The notes: generated by a model from the sequence alone, not told the origin. DNA of 64,000 nt from Allomyces macrogynus ATCC 38327 (GCA_000151295.1 GG745355.1:88522-152521), one strand, 5' to 3'; shown: positions 1 through 10,879, counted from the first letter of the stretch. Numbers and translations are program-made.

Positions 1-3000
1 AATCACGACGTGGTTGGCCTCGGTCAGCTGCAACCCGGAGACAGAGTCCTCGGCCGACAGGAACAGCACCTTCATGTCCGGGTCGTTGCGGAACAAAGTC
101 ACCGCGCGGCGCTTGGAAATCACGTTGCCGCCCATGAGCTTGACGTTGCCGATCCCAAACTCGGTGAACGCGTGCGCCATGAGCGCCGTGAGCCGGTGGA
201 ACTGCGAGAAGAGAATCAGTTTCGCCGTCGGGTCGGCGCGGACCACGCGGCGCACGAATTGCACGAGCGCCTTGATTTTCGAGCCGTAGATGGCGTAGTC
301 GGCGTCCTCGTCCTCCTCCTCGTCAGACTCCTTCATCGGTTCGTCGACCGGGTGCAAAATCAATCGCGTCGTGGCCCCCGCGCCGTCCAAGTCGCCGCGA
401 CACATCGCACACAACCGGCGCGGCTGCCCAAGCATCGTCTGCGTACACGGATCGCAAAATACGTGCCCGCACCGCGTAATCACCAGCGGGTCCGTGCGCG
501 CGATATCTTCCATGCACACGGGACACGCCTGGTCCTCGGCCTCGGCAATCGCAGAAAGCACGGTCGCCATGAACCGATGCTGCGCGGCCACCGTGCGCAA
601 CTGGCCACGCACGTCGGCGAAATCCGTGCACGCCGTGACGAGTTTGCGCGCGGTCGTCTTGGCATCGACCGTCAGGTTCTTGACGCGCGAGACGTCGACC
701 CGGGGGACTTCGACGGGAATATCCATGTCAGCGTCGTCCGAGTCAGGCGCGGAAATGTACTGCACAAGCCGCTCGTGTGCATCGGCGCCCATGACGACGA
801 GTCGGTTGTCGTCCGAGATCGTCAGGCCGGCGGGCATCTTGGCGTGCTCGTCGTCGGGGATCAGCGGGACAAGCGCCTCCATGCGCGCCGTGAGCGTGGC
901 AATATCCTCTTGGAGCTTGCGGCCCTGCTTGACGAGCGACTCGATCTTGTCCAACCGCACGACCTGGATCCGCGCGGCCACCTCATCGACCGACGTGGCG
1001 GTCACGCCCGTCGCGGCCACGACGTCATCGTGAATCTGGTGATGGTTGCACATCATGAGCCGTGATCGGACCGACTGTCGCTGGTAGGACGCCATGAGCC
1101 CGACCTCGGCGGGCGTCAAGTCGACCCAGTTCGTCTGGTAGTGCACGGGCGGAATCGCCAAATCCGGCTCGTTGCGGCGCACGTGCGAATTCAAGAACGC
1201 CTGCGCGTCGGCGACCGTCGTCGGCAAATTGCGCACGCCGACGGCCTCGGCGAGCGAGACGACACACACCGGGTGCGCCAATGGTGGTGTGCCCGTGAGC
1301 CCCAACCGGAACCGCGTTTTCAGCGTGAACAGCAGCGTCTCGGCGACTCTCGTGTTCGTCCGCGACCACGCGTCCCTTGCCGACAAGACGTGCGACAGCT
1401 CGTGAATCTCGTCAATCACGATCCGGTGCCAGTAGACGCGGTCGAAAATCACCGCGTCGCGATCATTCCCGAAACGCGCACGTGTGCGTTCGTGGAGATG
1501 GCCAATATGCGCGTCGAGCGTGTCATTGTACTCGCGCTGGTACGCGGGGGTCGCGGCCTTGAACCACCGCTGCCGGCGGTAGAACGAGTCTTGCCACTCC
1601 AAGTCGCTGCGCGAGTGCTGGTAGGCGTCGCGCGGTAAACAGTACCGGCCGCCCGTCTTGGCCACTTTGGCGACGCGTTTCTGGTAGTTTTGGTTCTGCA
1701 GGAACGCGAGCGAGATGATGACCACATCAGCGAGGAGGACGTCGTTCCAAGTCAAGTCTCGGTGGTCGCGGATCGTAGCCACTTGCACGATCTTGGCACC
1801 AGGCGGCAGACATTTTTGCGCTTCGGCCACCCACTGCGTGACGAGGTCCGACCGCACGACGATCAAGGTCGCGCGCGAGACGAGGTACTTGAACTTGTCG
1901 GCCGGATCGTCCCACGGGATCGCGCGAGCGGAACGGAACGGGTTGGCCGCGACGAGCGACAGCGCCATGACCGTCTTCCCCGCGCCCATCTTGCTCACTT
2001 CGAGCGCGCCGCGACACTCGAGCCCGGCGGTGCCCAGGTGCCGGTCGTTCCAGACACTCGGGTCGGCCGCCGTTGTATTCGTCGCCAAGTTGACCCACAT
2101 CCCGTCCTTGCCGAGCTGGACCCAATTTGGGCACCCGCGCAGGGTCGTGCTCATAAACTGCCCACGCTGCTCGTGCGTTGTAGTTTCCGTCGCCTGGTGC
2201 ACGTGCACCGTCCTCGCCCGCCGAGACCTCTCGAGCGCCAATAGCCATCCGAGCGTACGCTGCTGGTAATCGTGCAACTGCAATTGGAAACCTGGCGGCG
2301 TCGGCGCCGGCGCGTGCCCGCCCTCGACTGTGTCGGGAACATAGAATTTCGGCGGGCGGTACGCGTTACGCGTTTCGATCAGCCGCATCAGGTAGGACAT
2401 TTGGCCCGCAAATCCGGGGACCTCAGTCCCCTCGCGCAAGGCGGCATTGACCACGTCCGTGTAGAGGTACGTGCTCAGCTCGTACCGGTACTGGTCGTAC
2501 CGGTGGCCCCAGCCGTCGCGGTTGAGCGGCGCGGTCGGGTCAGGCGGCGCGTAGACTTCGTCCTGGATGCTGCGCAGGACCGTGCGGTAGTACTGGTTGT
2601 GGTCGCGCGTCCAGCCCCACATGTTATTCGCGCCAGACCAGACGACAAAGAGGCGGCCGGCCGCGTACGAGTTTTGGTCTGGTTGGTGGGAGCGGGAAAA
2701 CGTGGTCAGCCATCTGCGAAACGGAGAACGAGGTTCAAGAAACGAAACACAACGTACGGTCGTTGGCACCTGGTTCCTCGGGCCAATCCCCATCGTGCCG
2801 CCACATCGCGTCCGTCTTGAACGCCAGTACGAGCCGGTCCATGATCATACGGTCGACTCCACGGACCGCGTCCACAAACCCATCTTCGCGCAGCTTCTCG
2901 TCCTCCCCACGACCCAGACTCGGCCGCACGCGCTTGGCGCGCTCATAGTACGGATCGTCCTTTTCGAGATCGGCAAAACTCTCGACCGTCAACCCTTTCA

Positions 3001-3505
3001 ACTCCTCGTCCGACACGGTCATCGAGTCCGGGTGCACATAGTAGATATCGTCGGTCATCATGCCCCACGAGTACTCAAAGAACCCATCGTCCGTGATCCG
3101 CGGGCGGCGCACGCGCAGGATCGGCACGGACCGCGCGGTCACGTCCGCGAGCACCGACGACTCGAGGCACTTGAACGAGTTCATGTCGAGCGATGTGGGC
3201 GGCATCGGGAGGCGGAACCGCAAGAACACGGGCTCACTGTTCATGAACAGCTGATTCTCGTCGCGCTCGAGTCCGGGCTTGACGGCGGGCGCCGCGGGCA
3301 CTTCGCCGTCTTCGCCGTCGTCGTCGAGCATCGGGCGCGCGGGTGGGGCCGCGGCCGCACCGACGTCGCCGTTGTTGTTGGCGGTCGGGTCGAACCAGTG
3401 CCCGAACCCGGTGCGGTCGTGCACGCCCGCCGCGAGCAGCGCTCTGTCGTCGGTTTTATTGTTCTTTTTGCTTCCCTCCACGTCTCGTCTTCCGGCTCCT
3501 CGTAA
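1..3505 (-). CDS. SNF2-family DEAH-type helicase with internal RING finger (Rad5/Rad16/SHPRH-like), 3' end beyond window
   Basis: ATP-dependent chromatin or DNA-repair translocase with a probable E3 ubiquitin ligase finger, acting in the nucleus. Seen on the minus strand: Walker A MGAGKT (codons near 1970-1990), box II as VIDEIHEL (near 1400-1416), LTGTPP (near 1290), then a RING with CPVCMEDI, CGHVFCDPC and CAMCRGDL (about 410-525), then the start of the C-terminal helicase lobe (LILFSQFHRL, LSAEDSVSGLQL). These are all in one frame, so the exon from 1 to 2678 is continuously open. A 79 bp intron at 2679-2757 (GTACGT donor, CTGACC branch, AACCAG acceptor) restores frame to the upstream exon, which is open from about 3505. 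No ATG lies near the 5' end of that exon, so the true start is probably across the assembly gap. A RING between the two helicase lobes is typical of Rad5/Rad16/SHPRH. The exact orthologue cannot be fixed without the missing ends. Confidence 0.85.
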
Positions 3506-3555
3506 CTTCTACCCCGCCCTTTATCTTCCCTATTGGTTCCCTTCTTATCCCCTCC

Positions 3556-4333
3556 NNNNNNNNNNNNNNNNNNNNNNNNNNNNNNNNNNNNNNNNNNNNN
3601 NNNNNNNNNNNNNNNNNNNNNNNNNNNNNNNNNNNNNNNNNNNNNNNNNNNNNNNNNNNNNNNNNNNNNNNNNNNNNNNNNNNNNNNNNNNNNNNNNNNN
3701 NNNNNNNNNNNNNNNNNNNNNNNNNNNNNNNNNNNNNNNNNNNNNNNNNNNNNNNNNNNNNNNNNNNNNNNNNNNNNNNNNNNNNNNNNNNNNNNNNNNN
3801 NNNNNNNNNNNNNNNNNNNNNNNNNNNNNNNNNNNNNNNNNNNNNNNNNNNNNNNNNNNNNNNNNNNNNNNNNNNNNNNNNNNNNNNNNNNNNNNNNNNN
3901 NNNNNNNNNNNNNNNNNNNNNNNNNNNNNNNNNNNNNNNNNNNNNNNNNNNNNNNNNNNNNNNNNNNNNNNNNNNNNNNNNNNNNNNNNNNNNNNNNNNN
4001 NNNNNNNNNNNNNNNNNNNNNNNNNNNNNNNNNNNNNNNNNNNNNNNNNNNNNNNNNNNNNNNNNNNNNNNNNNNNNNNNNNNNNNNNNNNNNNNNNNNN
4101 NNNNNNNNNNNNNNNNNNNNNNNNNNNNNNNNNNNNNNNNNNNNNNNNNNNNNNNNNNNNNNNNNNNNNNNNNNNNNNNNNNNNNNNNNNNNNNNNNNNN
4201 NNNNNNNNNNNNNNNNNNNNNNNNNNNNNNNNNNNNNNNNNNNNNNNNNNNNNNNNNNNNNNNNNNNNNNNNNNNNNNNNNNNNNNNNNNNNNNNNNNNN
4301 NNNNNNNNNNNNNNNNNNNNNNNNNNNNNNNNN
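3556..4333. other. Assembly gap (run of N, 778 bp)
   Basis: Unresolved bases only. The gap separates the SNF2/RING exon from an upstream exon-like region on the same strand. Any open frame drawn across it is meaningless. Confidence 0.99.
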
Positions 4334-4974
4334 GGCCACGATTTGTTCGATCACGTGCCGGAAACCCAGTCGGCCCGGGATCGGTTTGTCGTTCGCGGAT
4401 TTTTTTGGCCTTGCCCTTTGCCCCTTTTTTGGGCGCCGGCTCGGGGTTCCAAATTCGGGGTTGGTCCTCGTCCTCCGTCGGAGGCGATGCGGGCTTCGAA
4501 CGTGCTTTTGGCGGGCGACGGGCCACGGGCAGCGCGGCCGCGCGCCTCGCACTGGGCGTCACGCGCGACGACGACGCGGCCCCAGACTCCTCGTCGTCGG
4601 CATCGGGGGGCGCGGAACAGCGGCCTGGCGCCTTTGCGGGCTTGGCCTTTTCCGGGCTTGGGCTTGGGGGCGGGCGCCTTGCGGCGCTGGCGCTTGGGCT
4701 TGGGCTCCTCTTCTTCCTCCTCGTCGCTGAGCTCGACCTCGACCTCAGCCTCGGCCTCGGGCTCGGCAACCGCAGTCGATGCGCGCGTCAACCGCGGCGC
4801 GGTCGTGGGCGCAGCGCGGGCCGTACGGCGCGGAGTCGCGGCCGCGCGAGGACGAGCAGAAGGAGCGCGCGGGAGAGCGGGCGGGTCGGCGGCAGCGGGC
4901 GCCGGGTCCCCGGCAATGGCAGCGGCCGCGGCGGTGGCGGCGGCGCGGCGCGGGCGGCGGGTGGCGGGCGGCAT
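4334..4974 (-). CDS. Low-complexity basic/acidic N-terminal coding region, running into the gap
   Basis: Begins with ATG in a good context (CAACAATGCC) and starts MPPATRRPRR. It then runs through Ala/Pro/Arg-rich sequence to an acidic-basic switch (ELSDEEEEEEPKPKRQRRK), which looks like a nuclear localisation and disordered region. The coding signal moves to a second frame after FRAP, where DADDEESGAASSS and ASPPTEDEDQPRIWNPEP read naturally. The switch coincides with a run of six G at 4605-4610, so a one-base homopolymer error is the simplest explanation. It lies on the same strand and just upstream of the SNF2/RING exon, so it may be the first exon of that gene, with the intervening part lost in the gap. 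It could instead be a separate nuclear protein. No domain is recognised. Confidence 0.5.
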
Positions 4975-5660
4975 TGTTGTTGTTGTCCTTGTCGAGCAAT
5001 CAGCGAGAGGTGCTCGTGGCGAGCGTGCAGCAAGTGGTTGGTCGGTTCAAAGTGGTTGGTGGGCCTGCTGCGGTTTTGAGGGACGAGGCGACGGCGACGG
5101 CAAGGGCCAGGCGGGTGCGACCAATCGGCGAAAGAGGCGGAACGGGGCGAAAGGCAGGCGAAAGGGGAGTGTGCCGAGGGTTGCGCCACGGCGAACACGG
5201 CGAAAGCGCGTGTAGTGTGGCGCAACATGCGCTTTGGTGGGACTCACTCACCCAGAACTCCCTGTTTCCTGCGTGGTGGTCGCAGCGTCGACTCACTCAT
5301 TTTGCCTGCCGGCAGTTAAGGCAGAAAGACACGACACACGTGACGCATGGCCCAAAGAGATATCAAGCACGATCAAGCACAATGCCAAGAAATGATAGCA
5401 TCAAACTTGACCACGTCGACCCTTGAAACTCGCTTCAATCCTTGCCTGACGATGGCTGTGAGCGCGCATCGTGGGCAACAGTCTAGATCATGTCCAACAC
5501 TTGTCCGTCTTCTGCCTTTTGCATGCAGAAGCGGCCACGGCCACCAGCAACACATCTTGTTCTTGGTAGAGTGGACACCGCTCGCACGACGTTCTGAATC
5601 CTCCCTCTCTCGACCGAGACGCGCCAAGCTGCCTGGCAAGCTGAGCGCAAACAAATCACC
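4975..5660. other. Intergenic region between divergent genes
   Basis: Lies between the minus-strand start at 4974 and the plus-strand start at 5661, so it should contain both promoters. No convincing TATA element, repeat or RNA gene is seen. Confidence 0.5.
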
Positions 5661-6479
5661 ATGACCGCAGATGTCCCGGCCAAGCCGCTTGGCGCCGCCT
5701 TGGCCTGCGTGCTCTCGACAATACTCTGGGCGATTGCGAAATTGCGATTCGACTTCCCGCCGCCGCCATCCATGTCACCTCCACCCAAACCCCATCTACC
5801 ACCACCACCACGGCAGCGCGCGCCATTTATTCCGCCCTACCCGTACGAGCCGCTGCTCCCTGATCAACAACCGCCATGCCCGGCTCGCGAAACGGCTCCT
5901 GTGCGAGCCGCACCACATTCACGTCCTGCTGCTGCCACCGCTGTGATCAAGGCGCACGAACCCTTGGTCCTGGAGCGTGAGCGCCAACCGTACCGGATCG
6001 GGCCAAACGAGGACCTGGTCGCGCGGTTGGAGCACATGGCGCAAGTAGCGGCATCCCGCAACGGCCAAGACTGCAGCACGCTCATTCGGGACGCGACCAT
6101 GGTGCTGCCCATTGCCAACTCGTCGACTCCGGCATTACCGTGTGGTCACGCCCAGGGCGCGACAGATCCGGCGGCTGGACCGTCTGCGCTGGTCGCTTCT
6201 CACGCGTCTACGCCATGTGCTGTCCCCGATCCGACCGATTTGCAGGCCCACGACGCATGGTCGATTCATTTCAATCACGTCGTGCTGTGCCGTCCTCACC
6301 TCGGCTCAAGTACAGACTCTGGAGTCTCGGACGGCCAGTCGCTCGACATGGAACTGCTCGGGACGCTGTACGCGCTCATCGCAGCGCAGGAGAAAGCGCT
6401 GGAGCTGACACGCTTGGCGGTTGCACAGCTCGAGCAACAGATTGGGCCAGGAAGAGAAATGGAGAGGAAGGAAGAGTAA
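5661..6479 (+). CDS. Hypothetical protein with N-terminal membrane anchor and proline-rich segment
   Basis: Uninterrupted 272-residue frame from ATG (ACCATGACC context) to TAA. Residues about 9-27 (LGAALACVLSTILWAIAKL) form one hydrophobic helix and could be a signal anchor. Residues about 32-80 are strongly proline-rich (PPPPSMSPPPKP, LPPPP). The middle is unremarkable, and the last 40 residues (ALIAAQEKALELTRLAVAQ) look like a short amphipathic or coiled-coil helix. No family is recognised. Single exon as drawn. The length and composition support a real gene, but the function is unknown; membrane tethering of a disordered region is only an inference. Confidence 0.5.
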   Translation: MTADVPAKPLGAALACVLSTILWAIAKLRFDFPPPPSMSPPPKPHLPPPPRQRAPFIPPYPYEPLLPDQQPPCPARETAPVRAAPHSRPAAATAVIKAHEPLVLERERQPYRIGPNEDLVARLEHMAQVAASRNGQDCSTLIRDATMVLPIANSSTPALPCGHAQGATDPAAGPSALVASHASTPCAVPDPTDLQAHDAWSIHFNHVVLCRPHLGSSTDSGVSDGQSLDMELLGTLYALIAAQEKALELTRLAVAQLEQQIGPGREMERKEE

Positions 6480-8111
6480 TGGAACGTATGGGATCGTCGA
6501 GGAACGATGAGTGCTGGCAGGTGAAGAGGAGCAAATTCATTGGGATAACCAGCATGCTTGGTCCATTGGCCAGACCTTGGCCGAAACAGACACATATTGG
6601 TCAGCTCAATGTCGATCTTTACTGCACCAGAACATGCGCTCAAAGCCAAAGCCATTGCATTCAATTGTCTAAATGTGGAAGCAGGCACCCGGTAAACTCT
6701 TGCTGCACTTGAACTGGCGGTGAAACAGAAAAAATTGTCGTCTTTATGGAGACAAGGCAGTGGACCATGCATTCAATTCGTACCGCGCTGCAAATCAAGG
6801 ACCACATTCTCGACGCGAATGAGAAATGGGTCTCAAACTTTCCTGATCAAATCCACGTGGTCGAAAAGACTGGGATTCGAACCCAAGGTGCCCAACCACG
6901 GCTTTGCTACAACACTGTGATCGCTGCTGCTTGTGAGGATATGGGCCAGGAATTGGTCTGGCAGTGCACAAAGGAAAACTGAATTGTCGCCACTCATACC
7001 TTGCTTCACTCAAAGCACTTTTAAGTCCTAACTACCATTCTCGTGTTGCCCATTTCAAGGACATCTCTCGCGTTCGCAAGCAAATGACTGAAAATTTCGG
7101 CGCACACGCGTAACGTCCGACCGCTGCAATTCTTCACTTATTGGCGGCCGCACACGCGTCGCATGTGGAAAAGGACAAAAGTGACCAATGCTCACTGGCC
7201 ATCGAGAGGCCGAATCTTATGCTGCCGAAGAACAGGCATGCTGGCCACTGGTGACCGAATCCTGTCCAGCTCGGGCTAGGGGTGCAACCAATACAGTGAT
7301 AACAATGGTGTAGGATGGAGAGAGGTGATGGGCTGGCGAACGAGCGACGAATGTAAAGGTTCATCCCCGACTTTTGGTTTGAAGACTGCGGCAGTGATCG
7401 TGAAATAACCCCGACTAGGGCACTGAGATTCGAAATTCACTCTCCACCACTTCCGCACGCAGCTTTGGGTCCCATTTGTCGCGATGCGTCTCGCGCTCGG
7501 TGCAGAGTATCAACTTGGCTGATCTGGCACCATGTCCAGATCCTGTCCTTGCCAATCCCCACTGTACTCAATCGCTGGCTGTACTGGCAGATCAGTGGCG
7601 CCAGTTTGTTGTGCGTGGAGCACGTCGTGGGGCGTGGGGAGCAGGTCGTGGATTGAGAGGGACGGGTCGTGAATAGAGAGAAACTGGTCAGGCTATGCAA
7701 TGCGCAAGTGGTGGTAGTGGGACACGTTCAACTTCATTGACATCTTTTTTGTTCCCACTGCCGCTAATGACCAAGGGAGGCTGATCCACAGTCCTTTTGC
7801 AAAGAGTATAGGAATCAATGCGGGTGGCTTGCAGTGTTTAGACATAGCAGGAACCAAAAGTCACAAAATCGTGTAGCCAGCTTCCCTCTTTCGCTTGGAT
7901 GCTGGCCTGGGTTGGCGACTGGGAGATGTGACAATTGTGGTAAAGGGTGGTGCACTGCAGCGTGCCCGCCGTTGACCTAAATGCTCTGGTCGATGCAGAT
8001 TCCATGACAGATGAATGCGTCTTTGATGAGGAACTGTTACCCCTAAATGTGGTTTGATGGCAGCGAGGGTCAAGTATGCTCAAGCAGTAGCGTAAGCTCG
8101 AGGAGAACGCG
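6480..8111. other. Intergenic, no supported gene; tRNA-like B-box motif
   Basis: Short frames here look random. On the minus strand near 6880-6890 the sequence matches a pol III B box (GGTTCGAATCC) flanked by a pairable T-stem (TTGGG/CCCAG). An A-box-like TAGCAAAGCCG lies only about 26 bp upstream of the B box, too close for a normal tRNA, and no matching 5' acceptor strand is visible. Best read as a tRNA-derived fragment or chance. Confidence 0.3.
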
Positions 8112-8438
8112 ATGGAGGAGGCCGTGCAACGCGCTGTCGTTGAGGCGCTCGCCGCGATCGAGGCCAAGCACGTCGCAGCCAAGCAGGCCAAATTTGTGAT
8201 ACGGGGTCCTGAAGTGAGCGCCGCCCACAACAGCTCAGCAGCGCCAAGCTCCCACGCGCGGAACGGGTCGCGGCCTGGAACGCGCAACGGGACGCGCAAC
8301 GTGGTGAAATGCAGGGTGGACAAGATCGCACATGACCATTTCGAAAAGACCTCGGTCGGTGACGACGAGGATCGCGTTGGTGGCCGGGGCTCTGAGTCGT
8401 GTCGTTGGTGCGCGGCATGGGAGACGCCGGCGTTGTGA
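8112..8438 (+). CDS. Possible small hypothetical protein or exon
   Basis: A 108-residue frame whose first 35 residues are an Ala/Glu-rich helix (MEEAVQRAVVEALAAIEAK). The frame also continues naturally upstream as RKLEEN after a possible CAGTAG acceptor near 8090, so this may be a 3' exon and not a whole gene. The C-terminal part is Ser/Arg/Gly-rich and unconvincing. No family recognised. It may be spurious. Confidence 0.25.
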   Translation: MEEAVQRAVVEALAAIEAKHVAAKQAKFVIRGPEVSAAHNSSAAPSSHARNGSRPGTRNGTRNVVKCRVDKIAHDHFEKTSVGDDEDRVGGRGSESCRWCAAWETPAL

Positions 8439-8569
8439 TCCAGAGAATGATCGGTTGGTTGTTCGTTTGGTGCAATACATGCGTCGGTATTCTGATCAAG
8501 AGTCGTCTGTACATTTTCCCCTTCAGCTCGACGGATCAATCATCGCGTCTCCAAATGTTCATCTCCCCC

Positions 8570-8905
8570 TCAAACCTCCCGCTCCTCCGCGACCGCCACC
8601 GCGCGCATATTCGGACACCCCATCTGGACCAACGCCGTCAATAACCCCGGCTCGAGGACTGCTGCAATTTGCTCGTCGGTCGTGATCTGGTCGATGCTCG
8701 CGGAATCTTCCCTTCAGTCGCTTGCTTGTTGCGCGGGGCGGTGATGAAGGGCGCGCGGGATTACCTTGTGCCCTGTGACGGCGTCGGTCACGTCGACACG
8801 CGTCGTGGCCGTGAACACGAGCCGGCCGGCGGCACGCGCGTCCTGGAACACGCGCGCGATTCGTGCGGCAAATTTTTGGGACATGTCTTTGCTTAGATCG
8901 CTCAT
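8570..8905 (-). CDS. Small unidentified protein, 85 aa, two exons
   Basis: Exon 1 is 8765-8905 (MSDLSKDMSQKF to DAVTGHK) and exon 2 is 8570-8686 (ITTDEQIAAVLEPG to AEEREV, then TGA). The 78 bp intron starts GTAATC and ends CAG, and phases agree (47 + 39 codons). Codon third positions are GC-rich as in neighbouring genes. Exon 2 contains LTALVQMGCPN, faintly reminiscent of the first helix and MG-loop of UBA domains, but too short to call. The start is uncertain because the frame also runs upstream (LLSWIVVDAQE). It is downstream of, and on the same strand as, the DUF1748 gene. Function unknown. Confidence 0.5.
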
Positions 8906-9483
8906 TTCTTGCGCGTCGACGACGATCCACGACAGAAGTGAGCGACGACAGGCGGATCGTTGGTGGCGATCGTGTTCAAGCTCACGACACGTGATCGCGA
9001 TTTGATTCTTCAAGAGCGACGAGACGATCAGGCCAATTTACAAGCGAAATGGCACGCTTTCGCAAGGAAACCCGAAATTGCCGCAAGGGAAACCCTCTCT
9101 TGTCGCTGCCAACGAGTCGAGAGCAGAGGAAGGCACAACACAAGCTAATGTCATTCGAGCTATACATTCGAAAACACACCCAAAATGAAGACCACCACCG
9201 TGCGACGCGGCGCGAGCGTCCAGAGAAAAGAAGCAAACGAGTTGGAAGCCACCCGCGATGTCGAAAGAGCGGGTGGGAGTTCAAAACGAACAGAGGATGG
9301 GTATTGAATGCAAAGTTGGGGGCGCGACACGGCGGATGAGCAGCAGCACCACGGCTGCCGCGGGAGCAAAGATGGCGGTAGCATCACGACGGTGGGGACG
9401 CGCAACGCGCGGAGCTGGGCCTCCCAACTGGGTGCGCCCGAGGACAAGAATCGCGCCGCGGTCATAGCTGGCGAAACGCGCGT

Positions 9484-9935
9484 CTAATTCTTGCGCTCAA
9501 ACGCGGTGGGGAACCGCTGCAGCAGTTCGACGGAGCGGTCCATGACCCACTCGCCCGATTCCTACCTCGTGAGCGAAAACGTGAGCCCGATGCTCCCGCG
9601 CGCGGAGCGCTCGACGGTGGCGAGGTCATTGACGTACAAAGTACTTGTCGAGCACAAACTTGATCCCCTCGTTCTGCACTTGGTCGGTGGCCAGACCTGG
9701 TGGACCTCGAGTAAGCGTCAGCGTGCGGCTCTCTTGATCAGCGAGCGTGCAAGAAACTGAAGAACATACTGATCCCGGCCGAGCGACGGATGCCGGCAAA
9801 GACGGTCGATACGAGCACCGCGTCAAAGGCGAACGAGAGGAGGCTAACGACGACAAGCGCGCAGCGGGGACCGACGGTGTCGGTCAGTCGAGCGCATTGG
9901 ATGCCGAAACTCTTTTTCTGCAGCGTGCTCGACAT
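9484..9935 (-). CDS. DUF1748-family small membrane protein (fungal, mitochondrial)
   Basis: Three exons join in phase: 9770-9935, 9638-9696 and 9484-9561, giving 100 aa. The introns are 73 and 76 bp (GTATGT..CACCAG and GTACGT..GGTAG). The core reads SFAFDAVLVSTVFAGIRRSAG, then after splicing NEGIKFVLDKYF and ESGEWVMDRSVELLQRF. This is the DUF1748 pattern: a short hydrophobic helix with DAVL-x-AGIRRS, then a helix ending at a GEW/GEY-type motif. Family members are fungal; the yeast member is, to my recollection, a mitochondrial protein of unknown role. The first 35 residues are not typical of the family, so an additional 5' intron or a later start is possible. Divergent from the Cox14-like gene. 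Confidence 0.75.
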
Positions 9936-10482
9936 TCTTGAGCGTGCGTGGTTGGTTCATGGTGGATATTTACCGGGACATGGTGCGATTGGAAGTTGAT
10001 GCTGATTTGTCGGTCCAAGTTGAGCTGGGAGAGCAACCAGAACCCATCAGCGGCGCGGGGCACCGTCGCGCTTTATACTCAACCGCGCCGTGGCCACTTG
10101 ACACGCCGCAATGTTCGCTCCATTCGTGGTGGTGGTGGCGACGCCCAGTCTCTCGACCGGCGCTGGCCGACATAGTGGAGCGCTGGGAGACGTGAGGGAC
10201 AGTCTGTTGGCTGGGGGGACGCTCCGAAGCGTTCCGACTGTGGGTTGACACATGATGACACGACCTCCGCACTTCCCCGAACGGCATGTGTCTGTGCTGC
10301 GGCTCGCGTGTGCCGGACGATGGGTCTGACGGGTTGCGGCGGAGGCTGTCAAAACCATCAAGAGGCACTTGGTGAGGGCTGCGAGATGAGAGACAATTTA
10401 GGTCGTTGCTTAGCACGCGCTCGTCAACACCATCGATTCGTTTCGACAATTGACGTTGACCAGGTTGGCCAGCAAAATCACC
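9936..10482. promoter_or_regulatory. Shared upstream region of two small mitochondrial-type genes
   Basis: The 547 bp between the divergent starts of the DUF1748 gene (minus) and the Cox14-like gene (plus). It contains no convincing coding signal and presumably holds both promoters. No specific element was identified. Confidence 0.45.
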
Positions 10483-10855
10483 ATGTCCAGCACCGTCTCC
10501 AAGCTCGCCGACTTTGTGCAAAAGGCGACTGTCGCCGGCCTCGCCACGATTTCCGTGCTTGGGCTCTATGGTCAGTCCTCCTTGTCCAGGTTGAAATCGC
10601 GATCGTGGCATTGAGCTGATCAACTATTCACGAAATGCTACAGGCCTCTACCAGACGACGAGCGCGCGCATGCAGTACTCCAAGGAGGTGACGGAGATGA
10701 TCCGCGCGCGGGAGCAGGAGCTGGTGCGCTCCAAACCCTCTGCTCCAAGCTTTGAATCGTTGTTGATCATTCTCTCCGCGCGACAGATTGCCATCCGCGA
10801 GGCCAAAGAGCGCGCCGAGGCCGCTGCAGCCGCCGGCACACCCGCGCAGGCGTGA
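10483..10855 (+). CDS. Cox14-like single-pass mitochondrial inner-membrane protein
   Basis: Exons 10483-10570, 10644-10723 and 10787-10855 join in phase to 78 aa. The N-terminus has a short amphipathic stretch, then one transmembrane helix ([19 protein letters not shown]), then a charged helix ([19 protein letters not shown]) and an Ala-rich tail. This size and layout match fungal Cox14-type factors, which help assemble cytochrome c oxidase in the inner membrane. Intron 1 is 73 bp (GTCAGT..ACAG). Intron 2 is 63 bp, a multiple of three without a stop, so an unspliced form is also readable. Removing it gives a continuous charged helix, so I favour splicing. The family call rests on topology and weak motif likeness. 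Confidence 0.6.
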
Positions 10856-10861
10856 ACGTGT

Positions 10862-10879
10862 CCCCCCCCCCCCCCCCCC
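10862..10879. repeat. Poly-C/poly-G homopolymer, 18 bp
   Basis: Eighteen consecutive C just downstream of the Cox14-like stop codon. Length is likely to be unreliable in short-read assembly and may be polymorphic. Confidence 0.9.

Noticed and set aside
10..1065. 351-codon plus-strand open frame
   Set aside because: Antisense of the SNF2/RING helicase, whose motifs are unambiguous on the minus strand.
3279..5079. Several long open frames spanning 3.3-5.1 kb
   Set aside because: They are created by reading through the run of N and have no evidential value there.
6860..6940. tRNA gene on the minus strand
   Set aside because: B box and T-arm are present, but the 5' acceptor strand and correct A-box spacing are missing.
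9160..9465. 101-codon minus-strand frame starting MTAARFLSSG
   Set aside because: Starts only about 20 bp after the DUF1748 stop on the same strand, so it is more likely 3' untranslated sequence than a new gene.
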